A stretch of 61,901 nucleotides of DNA from positions 1 through 61,901 of the forward strand of contig JAFTYW010000022.1 of assembly GCA_017461245.1 (NCBI GenBank), in the 5' to 3' direction. The stretch comes from Oscillospiraceae bacterium. GTDB taxonomy: Bacteria; Bacillota; Clostridia; Oscillospirales; Ruminococcaceae. The notes beneath the pieces were generated by a model, which ran no database searches, was not told where the DNA came from, and saw only the letters and a program-made list of their open reading frames with translations. The translations under genes were made by a program, and so were the position numbers. This document shows, one piece after another, positions 40,769-49,264 of the stretch (within the stretch, counting starts at the first letter, position 1; each line of letters begins with the position of its first letter).

Positions 40769-40963
40769 ATGAGTGTTGTTCAGTGTTGGTGTTGTCAAAA
40801 TTATCGTCTGATCGATGATGAAACTGTGGGAAACGATATAGGCTATTGCATATTAAAAAAGCAGTGTGTCAAACTCGAAGCCGAAGTTTGTTGTGAATTT
40901 ATTTTGCGAAAAGGTCTTTATACTAAGCGGAACATTCCCGATTACTGCAAAAACTACAGGTAG
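40769..40963 (+). CDS. Small Cys-rich protein, copy 2 (IPDYCKNY family)
   Basis: The 64-residue protein has CWCC, then IGYC, KKQC, EVCC, and ends TKRNIPDYCKNYR, like the gene at 17247. The two share the first Cys cluster, EVC, and the whole C-terminal motif, so they are paralogues. Regulators next to them are of different families (XRE and RHH), each with a palindromic operator. Function unknown; metal or thiol sensing is a guess. Confidence 0.75.
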   Translation: MSVVQCWCCQNYRLIDDETVGNDIGYCILKKQCVKLEAEVCCEFILRKGLYTKRNIPDYCKNYR

Positions 40964-40965
40964 GC

Positions 40966-41235
40966 AAAAGAGCAGGCTCTCGCCTGCTCTTTTCGGTTGA
41001 AAATCGAGTTTTTTACAAACGCTTGATAGGGCGTAGGAAATGGATTTATCCATTCCGTTTGTGCGTGTGGGTGATATTGGTTTATACGCGCGGGCAGAGC
41101 CTTGCGGGCGGGCGCAGAGACCCGCCCCTACAATTTGAAGCAAACGTTCGATAGGATCTGTAGGGAACGACCTATGTGTCGTTCCGTTATGCTTGGCTTT
41201 GCCTTGCGGAGTGATACGCAGGTCGTGCCCCACGA
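40966..41235. repeat. GTAGGGG repeat-rich gap
   Basis: A terminator (AGAGCAGGC / GCCTGCTCT, 40968-40991) and several inverted-repeat fragments with GGGCGGGCGCAGAGACCCGCCC and GTAGGGAACGACC motifs. No gene seen up to 41389. Confidence 0.6.
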
Positions 41236-41319
41236 AATACAAAAAAGTTTATTTTAAACTCGCAAAAGAATTATTTTACAAAAGTCCAGAATAAATTTTG
41301 ACAAAGTTTGGTTTTTGGC

Positions 41320-41348
41320 TTGCAAATGAAGCGGTTTATCGGTATAAT
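41320..41348 (+). promoter_or_regulatory. Promoter of alpha-galactosidase 2
   Basis: TTGCAA (41320-41325), 17-base spacer, TATAAT (41343-41348). Confidence 0.75.
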
Positions 41349-41389
41349 TCAAGTAAGGCTATTTTCCAAAACGAAAGCGAGGTAACAGT

Positions 41390-43678
41390 ATGCCCATTTT
41401 CTTTAATGACAAAACCAAGATCTTTACTGTTAACACAGAAAAATCCACCTATGCCTTTATGATCGATGACCTAAATCTCATCACCCACCTTTACTACGGA
41501 GATAAGATAGCGGAAGGCACCGACCTTACATATCTTCGCAACAAGGGCGGCGTTGGCAGAGGACACACCTATCCCGAGTTTACCTACGAGGAGTTTGAAG
41601 CCGGCGCAGGACGCTGCTGCCCCCACGCAAGACTTCAAGAATATTCGACCTTCGGCATTGGCGACTTCCGCTCTGCCTGCCTTTCGGGCGAGTTTGCTGA
41701 CGGCAGCCAGGCAGTCGACTTAAGATACGTAAAACACGAAATCGTTGACGGCAAAAGTGCCTTAGAGGGACTTCCCGCCGTTTATGCAAACGATAACGAA
41801 AAGGCTCAGACCCTTATCGTTACCTTAAAGGACAGCGTTCACGACCTTTACGTTGAGCTTTACTACAGCGTTATCGAGGGCAAAGAGGCTCTTATGCGCC
41901 ACAGCCGCATTATAAACAAAACAGGTAAAAAGTTCTTCTTAAACACCGCTCTTTCGGCAAATATCGACATTTTCGGTAACGACCTTGATGTTATCACCTT
42001 CTACGGCAGACCCACCAACGAGCGTTACGTTGAGCGCACCCCTGTTCGCCACGGCAAGATCTCGAGCCAGAGCACAATGGGCATCACAGGTAACTTCAAC
42101 TGCAACTCCATAATTCTCTGTGACAACGACGCAAACGAAACACAAGGCAGCTGCATCGGCGCAACACTCGTTTACTCCAGCAACTACGTCTGCAGCGCAG
42201 AGGTTGACCACGTAAACCGCACCCGCCTTACGATCGGCATCAACCCCGACGGATTTAGATGGAAGCTGGACGACGGCGAAGCTTTCACAACCCCCGAGGT
42301 CATCTTTACCTACACCGCCGAGGGTCTTGGCGACCTTTCTAAGAACTTCCACGACATTATCCGCTACAACGTTTGCCGCGGCAAGTGGAGAGATGCTCGC
42401 CGCCCCATTCTTACAAACAACTGGGAAGCCACCGTTTTCGAGTTTGACGAGGATAAGCTTGTCGACATTGCAAAAGAGGCTAAAGATTTCGGCGTTGAGA
42501 TGCTGGTTGTTGACGACGGTTGGTTTGGCCACAGAGATTGGGATAACACCAGCCTTGGCGACTGGTTTGAGGACAAAAACAAGCTTCCTAACGGTATGCC
42601 CGGTCTTTGCAAGAGGCTTAACGACATCGGTATGAAGCTCGGTGTTTGGTTTGAGCCCGAGATGATCTCTGAGGAAAGCGAGCTTTACAAAAACCACCCC
42701 GACTACTGCATCCGCGTTCCCGACAGAGCCCCAATGCGCGGCAGATGGCAGCTTGTTTTAGATATGTCGAGAGAGGAAATTCGCGACAACATCTACGAGC
42801 AGATGGCTAAGATACTCACCGAGAGCCCCGTTGCTTACATCAAGTGGGATATGAACAGAAACATTACCGACGCTTATTCCCGCGCGCTTTCTGAGGACAG
42901 GCAGGGCGAGTTCTACCACCGCTATATGCTCGGCGTTTACGAGCTTATGGAGCGTATCAACAAAAACTTCCCCGACGTTCTTGTTGAAAACTGCTGCGGC
43001 GGCGGCGGACGCTTTGACGCGGGTATGCTTTACTACTCGCCTCAGATCTGGAGCAGCGACAACACCGACCCCTATCACAGAATGAAGATCCAGTACGGCA
43101 CATCCTTTGTTTATCCCATTTCTACAATGGGCGCTCATATTGCTTACGCTCCCAATATCAACACCTTCCACCCCGCAACAGTTTTCCAGCGCGGAGTTGC
43201 GGCTATGGCAGGCACCTTTGGCTACGAGCTTGACCCCACTATTGAGGACGAGAGCGCTAAAAAGGATATGCTCTTTATGACAGAGCTTTACAAAAAGCAC
43301 TATTTTACCATCAATCACGGCGATTACTACCGCCTCATCTCGCCTTACAAGCAGACCTTCGGCACCACCCGCCTTTCTGTTTGGGAGTTTGTTTCAAAGG
43401 ACAAGGCGCATGCGCTTGTCAGCACAATGCAGCTTGACAACTCCAACGAGAGCAACGCCTATTTTGTAAAGGTCCGCGGACTTGACGAGAGCAAAAACTA
43501 CAAGGTCAATATGATATTTGAGACCAGAGATATTCACACAAAGCCCTTTACTCCTTGGATCGAGCAGAAGGAACTCGGAGTATTCAGCGGCGAGGTTCTT
43601 ATGAAGGCAGGATTACACTTAAATCTCTTCAGAGGCGACAATATGGCATCGGTCCTCGAAATCGACGCAGTAGAATAA
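41390..43678 (+). CDS. GH36 alpha-galactosidase 2
   Basis: The 762-residue protein is a classical GH36 enzyme (RafA/AgaA type): the nucleophile Asp in YIKWDMNRNIT and the acid/base region in CCGGGGRFDAGMLYYSPQIWSSDNTDP, with MLVVDDGWFG before. No signal peptide. It is expected to remove alpha-1,6-galactose from raffinose, stachyose or melibiose. It differs clearly from alpha-galactosidase 1 in size and in the box around the acid/base residue, so the two probably act on different sugars. No regulator is adjacent. Confidence 0.95.
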   Translation: MPIFFNDKTKIFTVNTEKSTYAFMIDDLNLITHLYYGDKIAEGTDLTYLRNKGGVGRGHTYPEFTYEEFEAGAGRCCPHARLQEYSTFGIGDFRSACLSGEFADGSQAVDLRYVKHEIVDGKSALEGLPAVYANDNEKAQTLIVTLKDSVHDLYVELYYSVIEGKEALMRHSRIINKTGKKFFLNTALSANIDIFGNDLDVITFYGRPTNERYVERTPVRHGKISSQSTMGITGNFNCNSIILCDNDANETQGSCIGATLVYSSNYVCSAEVDHVNRTRLTIGINPDGFRWKLDDGEAFTTPEVIFTYTAEGLGDLSKNFHDIIRYNVCRGKWRDARRPILTNNWEATVFEFDEDKLVDIAKEAKDFGVEMLVVDDGWFGHRDWDNTSLGDWFEDKNKLPNGMPGLCKRLNDIGMKLGVWFEPEMISEESELYKNHPDYCIRVPDRAPMRGRWQLVLDMSREEIRDNIYEQMAKILTESPVAYIKWDMNRNITDAYSRALSEDRQGEFYHRYMLGVYELMERINKNFPDVLVENCCGGGGRFDAGMLYYSPQIWSSDNTDPYHRMKIQYGTSFVYPISTMGAHIAYAPNINTFHPATVFQRGVAAMAGTFGYELDPTIEDESAKKDMLFMTELYKKHYFTINHGDYYRLISPYKQTFGTTRLSVWEFVSKDKAHALVSTMQLDNSNESNAYFVKVRGLDESKNYKVNMIFETRDIHTKPFTPWIEQKELGVFSGEVLMKAGLHLNLFRGDNMASVLEIDAVE

Positions 43679-43683
43679 AAACG

Positions 43684-43709
43684 AAAAAGCACCCTGCGGG
43701 GTGCTTTTT
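43684..43709 (+). terminator. Terminator after alpha-galactosidase 2
   Basis: AAAAAGCACCC / GGGTGCTTTTT-like stem, similar to that of alpha-galactosidase 1. Confidence 0.75.
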
Positions 43710-43790
43710 CAATTTAACTCCACTCTTGTTTTTTTGTTGAGTTTAGGGTAATATATATGTACCAAGTTTTTACAGTAGGGAGGCTTTTAA

Positions 43791-44351
43791 TTGAAAGAAA
43801 AAATGCGGCGCGCCCTTATTTTGTTTGCAACCTTTTTCAAAATAGGCGCCTTTACCTTCGGCGGCGGATATGCGATGATCCCGCTCATTCAAAAAGAGGT
43901 TGTTGAAAACAAAAAATGGATCAGCGATTCTGACATTCTTGATATAATCGCAATCGCCGAATCAACACCCGGCCCTATCGCCATCAATTCGGCAACCTTT
44001 GTCGGCTACAAGGTTGCGGGCGTTTTCGGCTCGTTTTGCGCAACACTCGGCGTTGTGCTGCCCTCGTTTGTCGTAATCTCGATCATCTCGGTTGTGCTAA
44101 GAGAATTTTCCTCGCTTGCCGCTGTGCAGTTTGCATTCCGCGGAATTAGAGCGGGCGTTCTCGCACTTATCCTAAAGGCGCTCATCTCTATGTATAAGCA
44201 GTGCCCCAAGGGCGCTGTCAGCTATGTTCTTATGGCGCTTGCCTTTGTTTTTGCGGCGTTTACCGAGATAAACGTTATCTTTGTCCTCATCGGCTGCGCC
44301 GTTTTTGGACTTATTACTTCGCTTACTGCGGCAAGGAGGGCTGAAAAATGA
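43791..44351 (+). CDS. Chromate transporter, half 1
   Basis: The 186-residue protein is an N-terminal half-type ChrA protein with about five membrane helices, starting FFKIGAFTFGGGYAMIPLIQKEVV and ESTPGPIAIN. Two-part chromate transporters form one unit from two half proteins. It starts with TTG at 43791, 7 bases after GGGAGG, and ends with a 4-base overlap with the second half. Actual substrate in anaerobes may not be chromate. Confidence 0.9.
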   Translation: MKEKMRRALILFATFFKIGAFTFGGGYAMIPLIQKEVVENKKWISDSDILDIIAIAESTPGPIAINSATFVGYKVAGVFGSFCATLGVVLPSFVVISIISVVLREFSSLAAVQFAFRGIRAGVLALILKALISMYKQCPKGAVSYVLMALAFVFAAFTEINVIFVLIGCAVFGLITSLTAARRAEK

Positions 44352-44935
44352 TTTTTTTAGAGCTTTTCCTTACCTTCTTCAAAATCGGACTTTTCACCTT
44401 TGGCGGCGGCTACGCTATGCTCCCGCTTATTCAGTCAGAGGTGCAGTTAAAGGGCTGGATGAGCCAGAGCGAGCTGGTTGACTTTATTGCCGTCAGCGAG
44501 TCCACCCCCGGCCCCTTTGCCATAAACATCGCGACATACGTCGGCTCTCAGACTGGCGGGATTCTTGGCTCGGTCTGTGCAACGCTGGGTGTTGTTATGC
44601 CCTCGTTTATCGTTATTCTTATCGTGGCTCGATGCTATGAAAAGTTTAAAGAGAGCCGCGTGGTAAACGGCGTTCTTTCGGGTCTGCGCCCCGCCGCTAT
44701 CGGCCTTATCGGCTCGGCGGTGCTTACCGCGGCGGCAACCGTTTTCATCCCCGCAGAGCCTGCGCCCTTTTTGGAAGTTATCACAAGCTACGACTTTTTA
44801 TGTGGCGCAGTTATTTTCGCCATCTGCCTGCCTCTTATTCTTAACAAGAAAAAGAAGATCCACCCCATTTTAGTTATCGCCCTCGCGGCAGCTTTGGGAA
44901 TTATTTCGGGCTATGCGCCGCTTTTGTTTGCTTAA
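44348..44935 (+). CDS. Chromate transporter, half 2
   Basis: The 195-residue protein repeats the same motifs (FFKIGLFTFGGGYAMLPLIQSEV, ESTPGPFAIN) and should pair with half 1. ATGA overlap gives equal translation. It has an extra hydrophobic C-terminus. Confidence 0.9.
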   Translation: MIFLELFLTFFKIGLFTFGGGYAMLPLIQSEVQLKGWMSQSELVDFIAVSESTPGPFAINIATYVGSQTGGILGSVCATLGVVMPSFIVILIVARCYEKFKESRVVNGVLSGLRPAAIGLIGSAVLTAAATVFIPAEPAPFLEVITSYDFLCGAVIFAICLPLILNKKKKIHPILVIALAAALGIISGYAPLLFA

Positions 44936-44957
44936 TTTATATAATTTATATAATATC

Positions 44958-45035
44958 GTAGGGACCGGCGTCCCCGACGGTCCTCAACAACGTTAGATTT
45001 AATCCTTGTGGACCGTCGGGGACGCCGGTCCCTAC
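44958..45035. repeat. 78-bp element with inverted ends, copy 2 of 3
   Basis: Same ends as 31957-32034, with the middle in reverse direction, so it is a separate insertion. Confidence 0.8.
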
Positions 45036-45080
45036 AAATAATAATTTTTCATTTTTCATTTTCAATTCTCAATTTACTTT

Positions 45081-45105
45081 TGTAACCTTTCTTTAAAAAA
45101 GGGTA
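45081..45105 (+). promoter_or_regulatory. Candidate ECF-type promoter of the sigma-serpin operon
   Basis: TGTAAC (45081-45086) and GGGTA (45101-45105) are placed like an ECF sigma promoter (AAC in the -35, GTA in the -10). The operon could thus be self-activated. Confidence 0.45.
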
Positions 45106-45148
45106 GTTATATAGTGAAAGGCCTTTTTAAAGTGCGGAGGTGACACAG

Positions 45149-45709
45149 ATGGATGACATAAAGATAGTTGAGCTATTTTGGCAGAGAAATGACGGTGCGC
45201 TAAGTGCCGTCAAGGCAAAATACGAGCGGCTTCTGTTTTCGGTTGCGGAGAATATCTTAAGAAACCGCGAGGACAGCGAGGAGTGTGTTAACGATACCTA
45301 TCTTGCCTCGTGGAATAGCATTCCGCCGCAGAGGCCCGAAAAGCTCGGCGCTTACCTATCCAAATTAACCCGCAACCTCTCGCTTAAAAAATGGCGGGAG
45401 AAAACGGCTAAGAAGCGCGGAAGTGGCTCGGTAACAGTTTTAATATCCGAGCTTGACGACTGTATTTCTGACGGTAAGAGCATAGACCAGGCTTTAAGCG
45501 AAAAGTCCCTTGCCGAAATTATCGACTCGTTTTTACGCACGCTCGAGACAGACGAGCGCGACCTCTTTGTCTGCCGCTACTTTTATTTTTGCTCTGTGGC
45601 TCAGCTTGCCGATAAGTTCGGCTACAGCAAAAGCAAGGTAAAGACTCAGCTTTACCGAACACGCCAAAAGCTATCCATCCGTTTAGAAAAGGAAGGTGTA
45701 ACGGTATGA
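45149..45709 (+). CDS. ECF-type RNA polymerase sigma factor
   Basis: The 186-residue protein has the sigma-70 region 2 (VKAKYERLLFSVAENILRNREDSEECVNDTYLASW) and region 4 (LFVCRYFYFCSVAQLADKFGYSKSKVKTQLYRTRQKL). It directs polymerase to special promoters. The start at 45149 follows GGAGG; a GTG at 45140 is inside that site. Its stop overlaps the next gene by 4 bases. The next gene has an anti-sigma-like N-terminus, a common arrangement. Confidence 0.9.
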   Translation: MDDIKIVELFWQRNDGALSAVKAKYERLLFSVAENILRNREDSEECVNDTYLASWNSIPPQRPEKLGAYLSKLTRNLSLKKWREKTAKKRGSGSVTVLISELDDCISDGKSIDQALSEKSLAEIIDSFLRTLETDERDLFVCRYFYFCSVAQLADKFGYSKSKVKTQLYRTRQKLSIRLEKEGVTV

Positions 45710-47145
45710 AATCAAAGAAAATTATTGACGCGATAGGTCATATAGGCGACGACCTTATAGAAAGCGCAAATAAACCCAGACTTAAAAAGAAAACCGCCCG
45801 CAAAAAGTGGCTCATTCCCAGCGTGGCGGCGGCTTTGGTGCTGATTATTGGCGCTACTCTTTTCTTCTCGCCCGACAAGACCCCCATTGACGTTTCGGCA
45901 AAGGCGGGCGTGCTCGCGCAGGCGCAGTACCCCGAGCAGATTAAGTATCCCGACGAGGAAAACTACGGCGCCGCCGCAGAGGATGCTTGGTACAAGCAAC
46001 TGGTGGAAAAACGGCAAAAATACGGAAACAGCGTTGACATTTCGAGCTTTTTAAACAGCAGCATCCCCGAATTTTTGTCAAATTCGGGGGAGGAAAACCT
46101 TGTTTACTCGCCGCTTAACGTTTACATGGCGCTTGCCATGCTCACCGAGGTTACCGACGGGCAGAGCCGCCAGCAGATCTTAGACCTGCTCGGCTACGAC
46201 GATATTAAAGCCCTGCGAGAGCAAGCAAACTACGTCTGGAACGCCTGCTATAATGACGACGGCACATATACGAGCCTGCTTGCAAGCTCAATGTGGCTTC
46301 GAAACGACCTTTCCTACAAGGAAAAGACCCTAAAAAGCCTTGCTGAAAACTATTTTGCATCAAGCTTTAGCGGCGAAATGGGAACGCCCGAATACAACAA
46401 AGCCATTCAAGACTGGCTCAATGAGCAAACGGGAAATCTTTTAGAGGGTCAGATAGGCGAGATAAAAACCTACTCCGACACAGTTATGATGCTGGCGACC
46501 ACCCTATATTTCAGCGCAAAGTGGAGCGAGTGGTTCAGAGAAGAGGACAACACGCAGGATATTTTTAAGGCAAAAAGTGGTGAGCTCACCTGCGAGTTTA
46601 TGAACCAGACCTTAAATGACAGCTTTTACGTAGGCGACAACTTTTCGGCCGCCAAGATAAGCTTTAACAACCATCAGGGCGAAATGTGGTTTATGCTACC
46701 CGACGAGGATGTAGACGTTAGCAAGCTTGCCTCCGACAAGGACGCACTCAAATTTATCTCGACAAACGGCAAGGACGGAGCCGAGGAAATTCATGATTCG
46801 AAAATAAACATTTCGGTTCCAAAATTTGACGTTTCGTCGCAGATAAGGCTTCGGGACGGCCTTAAAAACCTCGGCGTAACCGATATTTTTGAGTTTGAGA
46901 CCTCGGACTTTTCACCCCTTACCGACGACACCGACGTTATCGTTTCCGATGCGCTGCACGGAGCGAGAGTTAAGATAGACGAGGAGGGCTGCATCGCTGC
47001 GGCATACACGGTGTTTACCTTGACGGGCGGCGGCATTTCACTCGGCAAGGAATTTGACTTTGTATTAAACCGCCCCTTTATGTTTGTGATAACCTCGCCA
47101 AACGGCCTGCCCCTTTTTACAGGAATCGTAAACATCCCCACATAA
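45706..47145 (+). CDS. Membrane-anchored serpin with anti-sigma-like N-terminus
   Basis: The 479-residue protein has a short cytosolic start (KIIDAIGHIGDDLIESA) like that of proteins held by ECF sigma factors, one membrane helix at about 35-55, and then a serpin domain from about 95: NLVYSPLNVYMALAML, the shutter and hinge region EEGCIAAAYTVFTLTGGG (reactive loop about 425-445) and the C-terminal RPFMFVI and LFTGIVNIP. The hinge has small residues, so it may be inhibitory; P14 is Cys instead of Thr or Ser, and P1 near Gly. It would sit outside the cell facing proteases. Coupled by overlap to the sigma factor. Confidence 0.85.
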   Translation: MKSKKIIDAIGHIGDDLIESANKPRLKKKTARKKWLIPSVAAALVLIIGATLFFSPDKTPIDVSAKAGVLAQAQYPEQIKYPDEENYGAAAEDAWYKQLVEKRQKYGNSVDISSFLNSSIPEFLSNSGEENLVYSPLNVYMALAMLTEVTDGQSRQQILDLLGYDDIKALREQANYVWNACYNDDGTYTSLLASSMWLRNDLSYKEKTLKSLAENYFASSFSGEMGTPEYNKAIQDWLNEQTGNLLEGQIGEIKTYSDTVMMLATTLYFSAKWSEWFREEDNTQDIFKAKSGELTCEFMNQTLNDSFYVGDNFSAAKISFNNHQGEMWFMLPDEDVDVSKLASDKDALKFISTNGKDGAEEIHDSKINISVPKFDVSSQIRLRDGLKNLGVTDIFEFETSDFSPLTDDTDVIVSDALHGARVKIDEEGCIAAAYTVFTLTGGGISLGKEFDFVLNRPFMFVITSPNGLPLFTGIVNIPT

Positions 47146-47150
47146 CAAAA

Positions 47151-47176
47151 AAAGGAACCCTCTCGGGTTCCTTTTT
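47151..47176. terminator. Bidirectional terminator between serpin and MgtC genes
   Basis: AAAGGAACCC / GGGTTCCTTT with T-run on both strands. Confidence 0.8.
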
Positions 47177-47186
47177 TACTTATTAC

Positions 47187-47921
47187 TTAATTTACTCCTG
47201 CGGGGGAGGCTGAGAACATTACAATGTTCTGATCGCCCTCGGTGTCAAGCACGATGTCGCTCAAATTGTGCTTTCTTGAAAGAACAAGAGTGATTTTATA
47301 AGAAGTGGTCTGATTGGGGCTCTTTGCGATAGAAACATATGTAATCTTTGCACCCTTTTCTGACATCTTTTCCTCAAAGCTTGTTCTGAACAGGTCGGGG
47401 TCCTTAACGGTCGCATTTACCGAAATAGTTTCAACGCTATCTCTGCCAAGTGTGAGCTTGTGCATAATAAGCTGAGAGAATATAACAAGAATGGTGACAA
47501 AAATACCTTCAAGATACATTCCCGCACCGATTGCAAGGCCGATTCCCGAGGTTGCCCATATTCCTGCGGCGGTTGTAAGGCCTCTTACCGACGCGCCGTG
47601 CTTAAAGATAACACCTGCGCCCAAGAAGCTGATGCCGGTAACAACCTGAGAAGCAATTCTCGAAGCGTCAGCACCATCTATGCCAGCAAAAAAATTGTCA
47701 CCAAACTGCAGGTCGGCAAAGCCGTACTTAGAAACGATCATCATAAGAGCCGATGCGCAGGCAACAAGAATATGAGTCCTGATTCCCGCCTCTTTAAATC
47801 TGCGGGTACGCTCAAGGCCGATAAACGAGCCGCACAAGCCTGCAACTACAATTCTTATAAAGAATCCCAGCTCCTGCATAAGTGTAACATTATTAAGGAA
47901 ATTGTCGAAAAATGTAATCAT
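47187..47921 (-). CDS. MgtC/SapB family membrane protein
   Basis: The 244-residue protein has four to five membrane helices and the MgtC signature (FIGLERTRRFKEAGIRTHILVACASALMMI, and GAGVIFKHGASVRGLTTAAGIWATSGIGLAIGAG). It has an ACT-like cytosolic tail of about 80 residues. MgtC-type proteins help survival in low Mg or affect membrane potential. The start at 47921 follows AAGGAG; a longer reading to 47969 has none. Divergent from the LysR gene. Confidence 0.9.
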   Translation of the reverse strand: MITFFDNFLNNVTLMQELGFFIRIVVAGLCGSFIGLERTRRFKEAGIRTHILVACASALMMIVSKYGFADLQFGDNFFAGIDGADASRIASQVVTGISFLGAGVIFKHGASVRGLTTAAGIWATSGIGLAIGAGMYLEGIFVTILVIFSQLIMHKLTLGRDSVETISVNATVKDPDLFRTSFEEKMSEKGAKITYVSIAKSPNQTTSYKITLVLSRKHNLSDIVLDTEGDQNIVMFSASPAGVN

Positions 47922-47986
47922 TTCTTTTTTCTCCTTCGGTTTGTCTAAAAAAGAAAAACGCCACCGCATATTTTTTCGATGCCGTT

Positions 47987-48015
47987 ATTGACTTTTTTAT
48001 CATTTTATAATATAC
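47987..48015 (+). promoter_or_regulatory. Promoter of the LysR gene
   Basis: TTGACT (47987-47992), 17-base spacer, TATACT (48010-48015). Confidence 0.7.
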
Positions 48016-48088
48016 TACAAGAAACTATGCATAATGTCAAATTATAATTTAGCACTATCCCATAAATTTTTGTTATGGAGCGGAGAAA

Positions 48089-48991
48089 ATGTTAAACCAA
48101 AAAATACTGTCACTTTTAAAGGTCGCCCAATTAAAGAGCTACACCGAGGCAGCAAAGCAGCTTAGTCTTACCCAGCCCGCAGTGAGCCAGCACATCCGCC
48201 AGCTTGAAGAGGAGCTTGGCGTAAAGATATTTGACAGGGTAAATAACGAGCTACTAACCACGCCGGAGGGCGAAATTGCGGTGCATTACGCCGAGAGAAT
48301 GTTCACCCTTTACGAGAATATGAAGTCGGCCATCACAAAGGAAAAGTCGGGGGTTTCGTCGCTCTCGGTTGGAATAACTCACACCTCTGAGAGTAACCCT
48401 ATCGCCGAGGCGCTTGCAAAGTACACCTCTGAGCACAAGGGCGTGCACATAAAAATGGTTACTGACACTATAAGTAATCTTTATGACAAGCTGAGGACTT
48501 TTGAGATCGACCTTGCCATAGTTGAGGGCAGGAGCAACGACAGCTCTCTGCGCTACACCCTGCTTGACACCGACTGCCTTATGCTTGTTACCAGGGTCGG
48601 TCACCCGCTGGCAAAAAAGGGGCTTGTAACGGTTGATGAGATCAAAAAGGAAAACTTGATTCTGCGCCTTGCCAGTTCCAACACCCAAAACCTCTTTGTT
48701 TCACACCTGCAGAGCAATAATATGGACATTGCCGATTTCAACGTTATATTAGAGGTCGACAACGTTGCAACCATCAAGGATCTGGTGCGCCGCAACTTCG
48801 GGGTTTCTGTTCTGCCGCAGTCGGCCTGCCTTGACGAGCTTAAAAAGGGCAAGATTGCCGCACTGCCTATTGAGAATTTCAGTATGATGCGCGAGGTAAA
48901 CATCGTTTACAACAGCGATTTTGAAAAGTTTGACCTGCTGCGCGACATAATCTCGACCTATAAGGAAACGGTTAAGAATTATTCCAACTAA
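48089..48991 (+). CDS. LysR-family transcriptional regulator
   Basis: The 300-residue protein has the N-terminal winged HTH (LLKVAQLKSYTEAAKQLSLTQPAVSQHIRQLEEELGVKIFDR) and the periplasmic-binding-like effector domain. It is divergent from MgtC and may control it; the effector is unknown. An intrinsic terminator follows at 48997. Confidence 0.92.
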   Translation: MLNQKILSLLKVAQLKSYTEAAKQLSLTQPAVSQHIRQLEEELGVKIFDRVNNELLTTPEGEIAVHYAERMFTLYENMKSAITKEKSGVSSLSVGITHTSESNPIAEALAKYTSEHKGVHIKMVTDTISNLYDKLRTFEIDLAIVEGRSNDSSLRYTLLDTDCLMLVTRVGHPLAKKGLVTVDEIKKENLILRLASSNTQNLFVSHLQSNNMDIADFNVILEVDNVATIKDLVRRNFGVSVLPQSACLDELKKGKIAALPIENFSMMREVNIVYNSDFEKFDLLRDIISTYKETVKNYSN

Positions 48992-48996
48992 AAAAG

Positions 48997-49020
48997 GGAA
49001 CCCGAGAGGGTTCCTTTTTT
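48997..49020 (+). terminator. Terminator after the LysR gene
   Basis: GGAACCC / GGGTTCC stem with a run of seven T. Confidence 0.8.
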
Positions 49021-49103
49021 TGTTAAGAGTGAATAGTGAAGAGGTTAGGAAGGTTTTGCGTCAGCAAAACCCAAAATTAAAATACAATTTCCTATTTTAC
49101 CTT

Positions 49104-49180
49104 GTAGGGACCGGCCTCCCGGACGGTCCTCCATATCGTCTGCTTAAGCTTTGTGGACCGTCCGGGAGGCCGTTCCCTAC
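49104..49180. repeat. 78-bp element with inverted ends, copy 3 of 3
   Basis: Diverged copy, ends GTAGGGACCGGCCTCCC and GGGAGGCCGTTCCCTAC. The three copies mark recent spread of the family. Confidence 0.75.
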
Positions 49181-49230
49181 AAATTTAAATTAACCGTATT
49201 TATAAATTTTCAACTTTTCGTTTTCCATTA

Positions 49231-49260
49231 AAAAAGGACACCTTATCGGTGTCCTTTTTG
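49231..49260 (-). terminator. Terminator after serS
   Basis: AAAAAGGACACC / GGTGTCCTTTTT stem on the minus strand. Confidence 0.75.
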
Positions 49261-49264
49261 TGTT

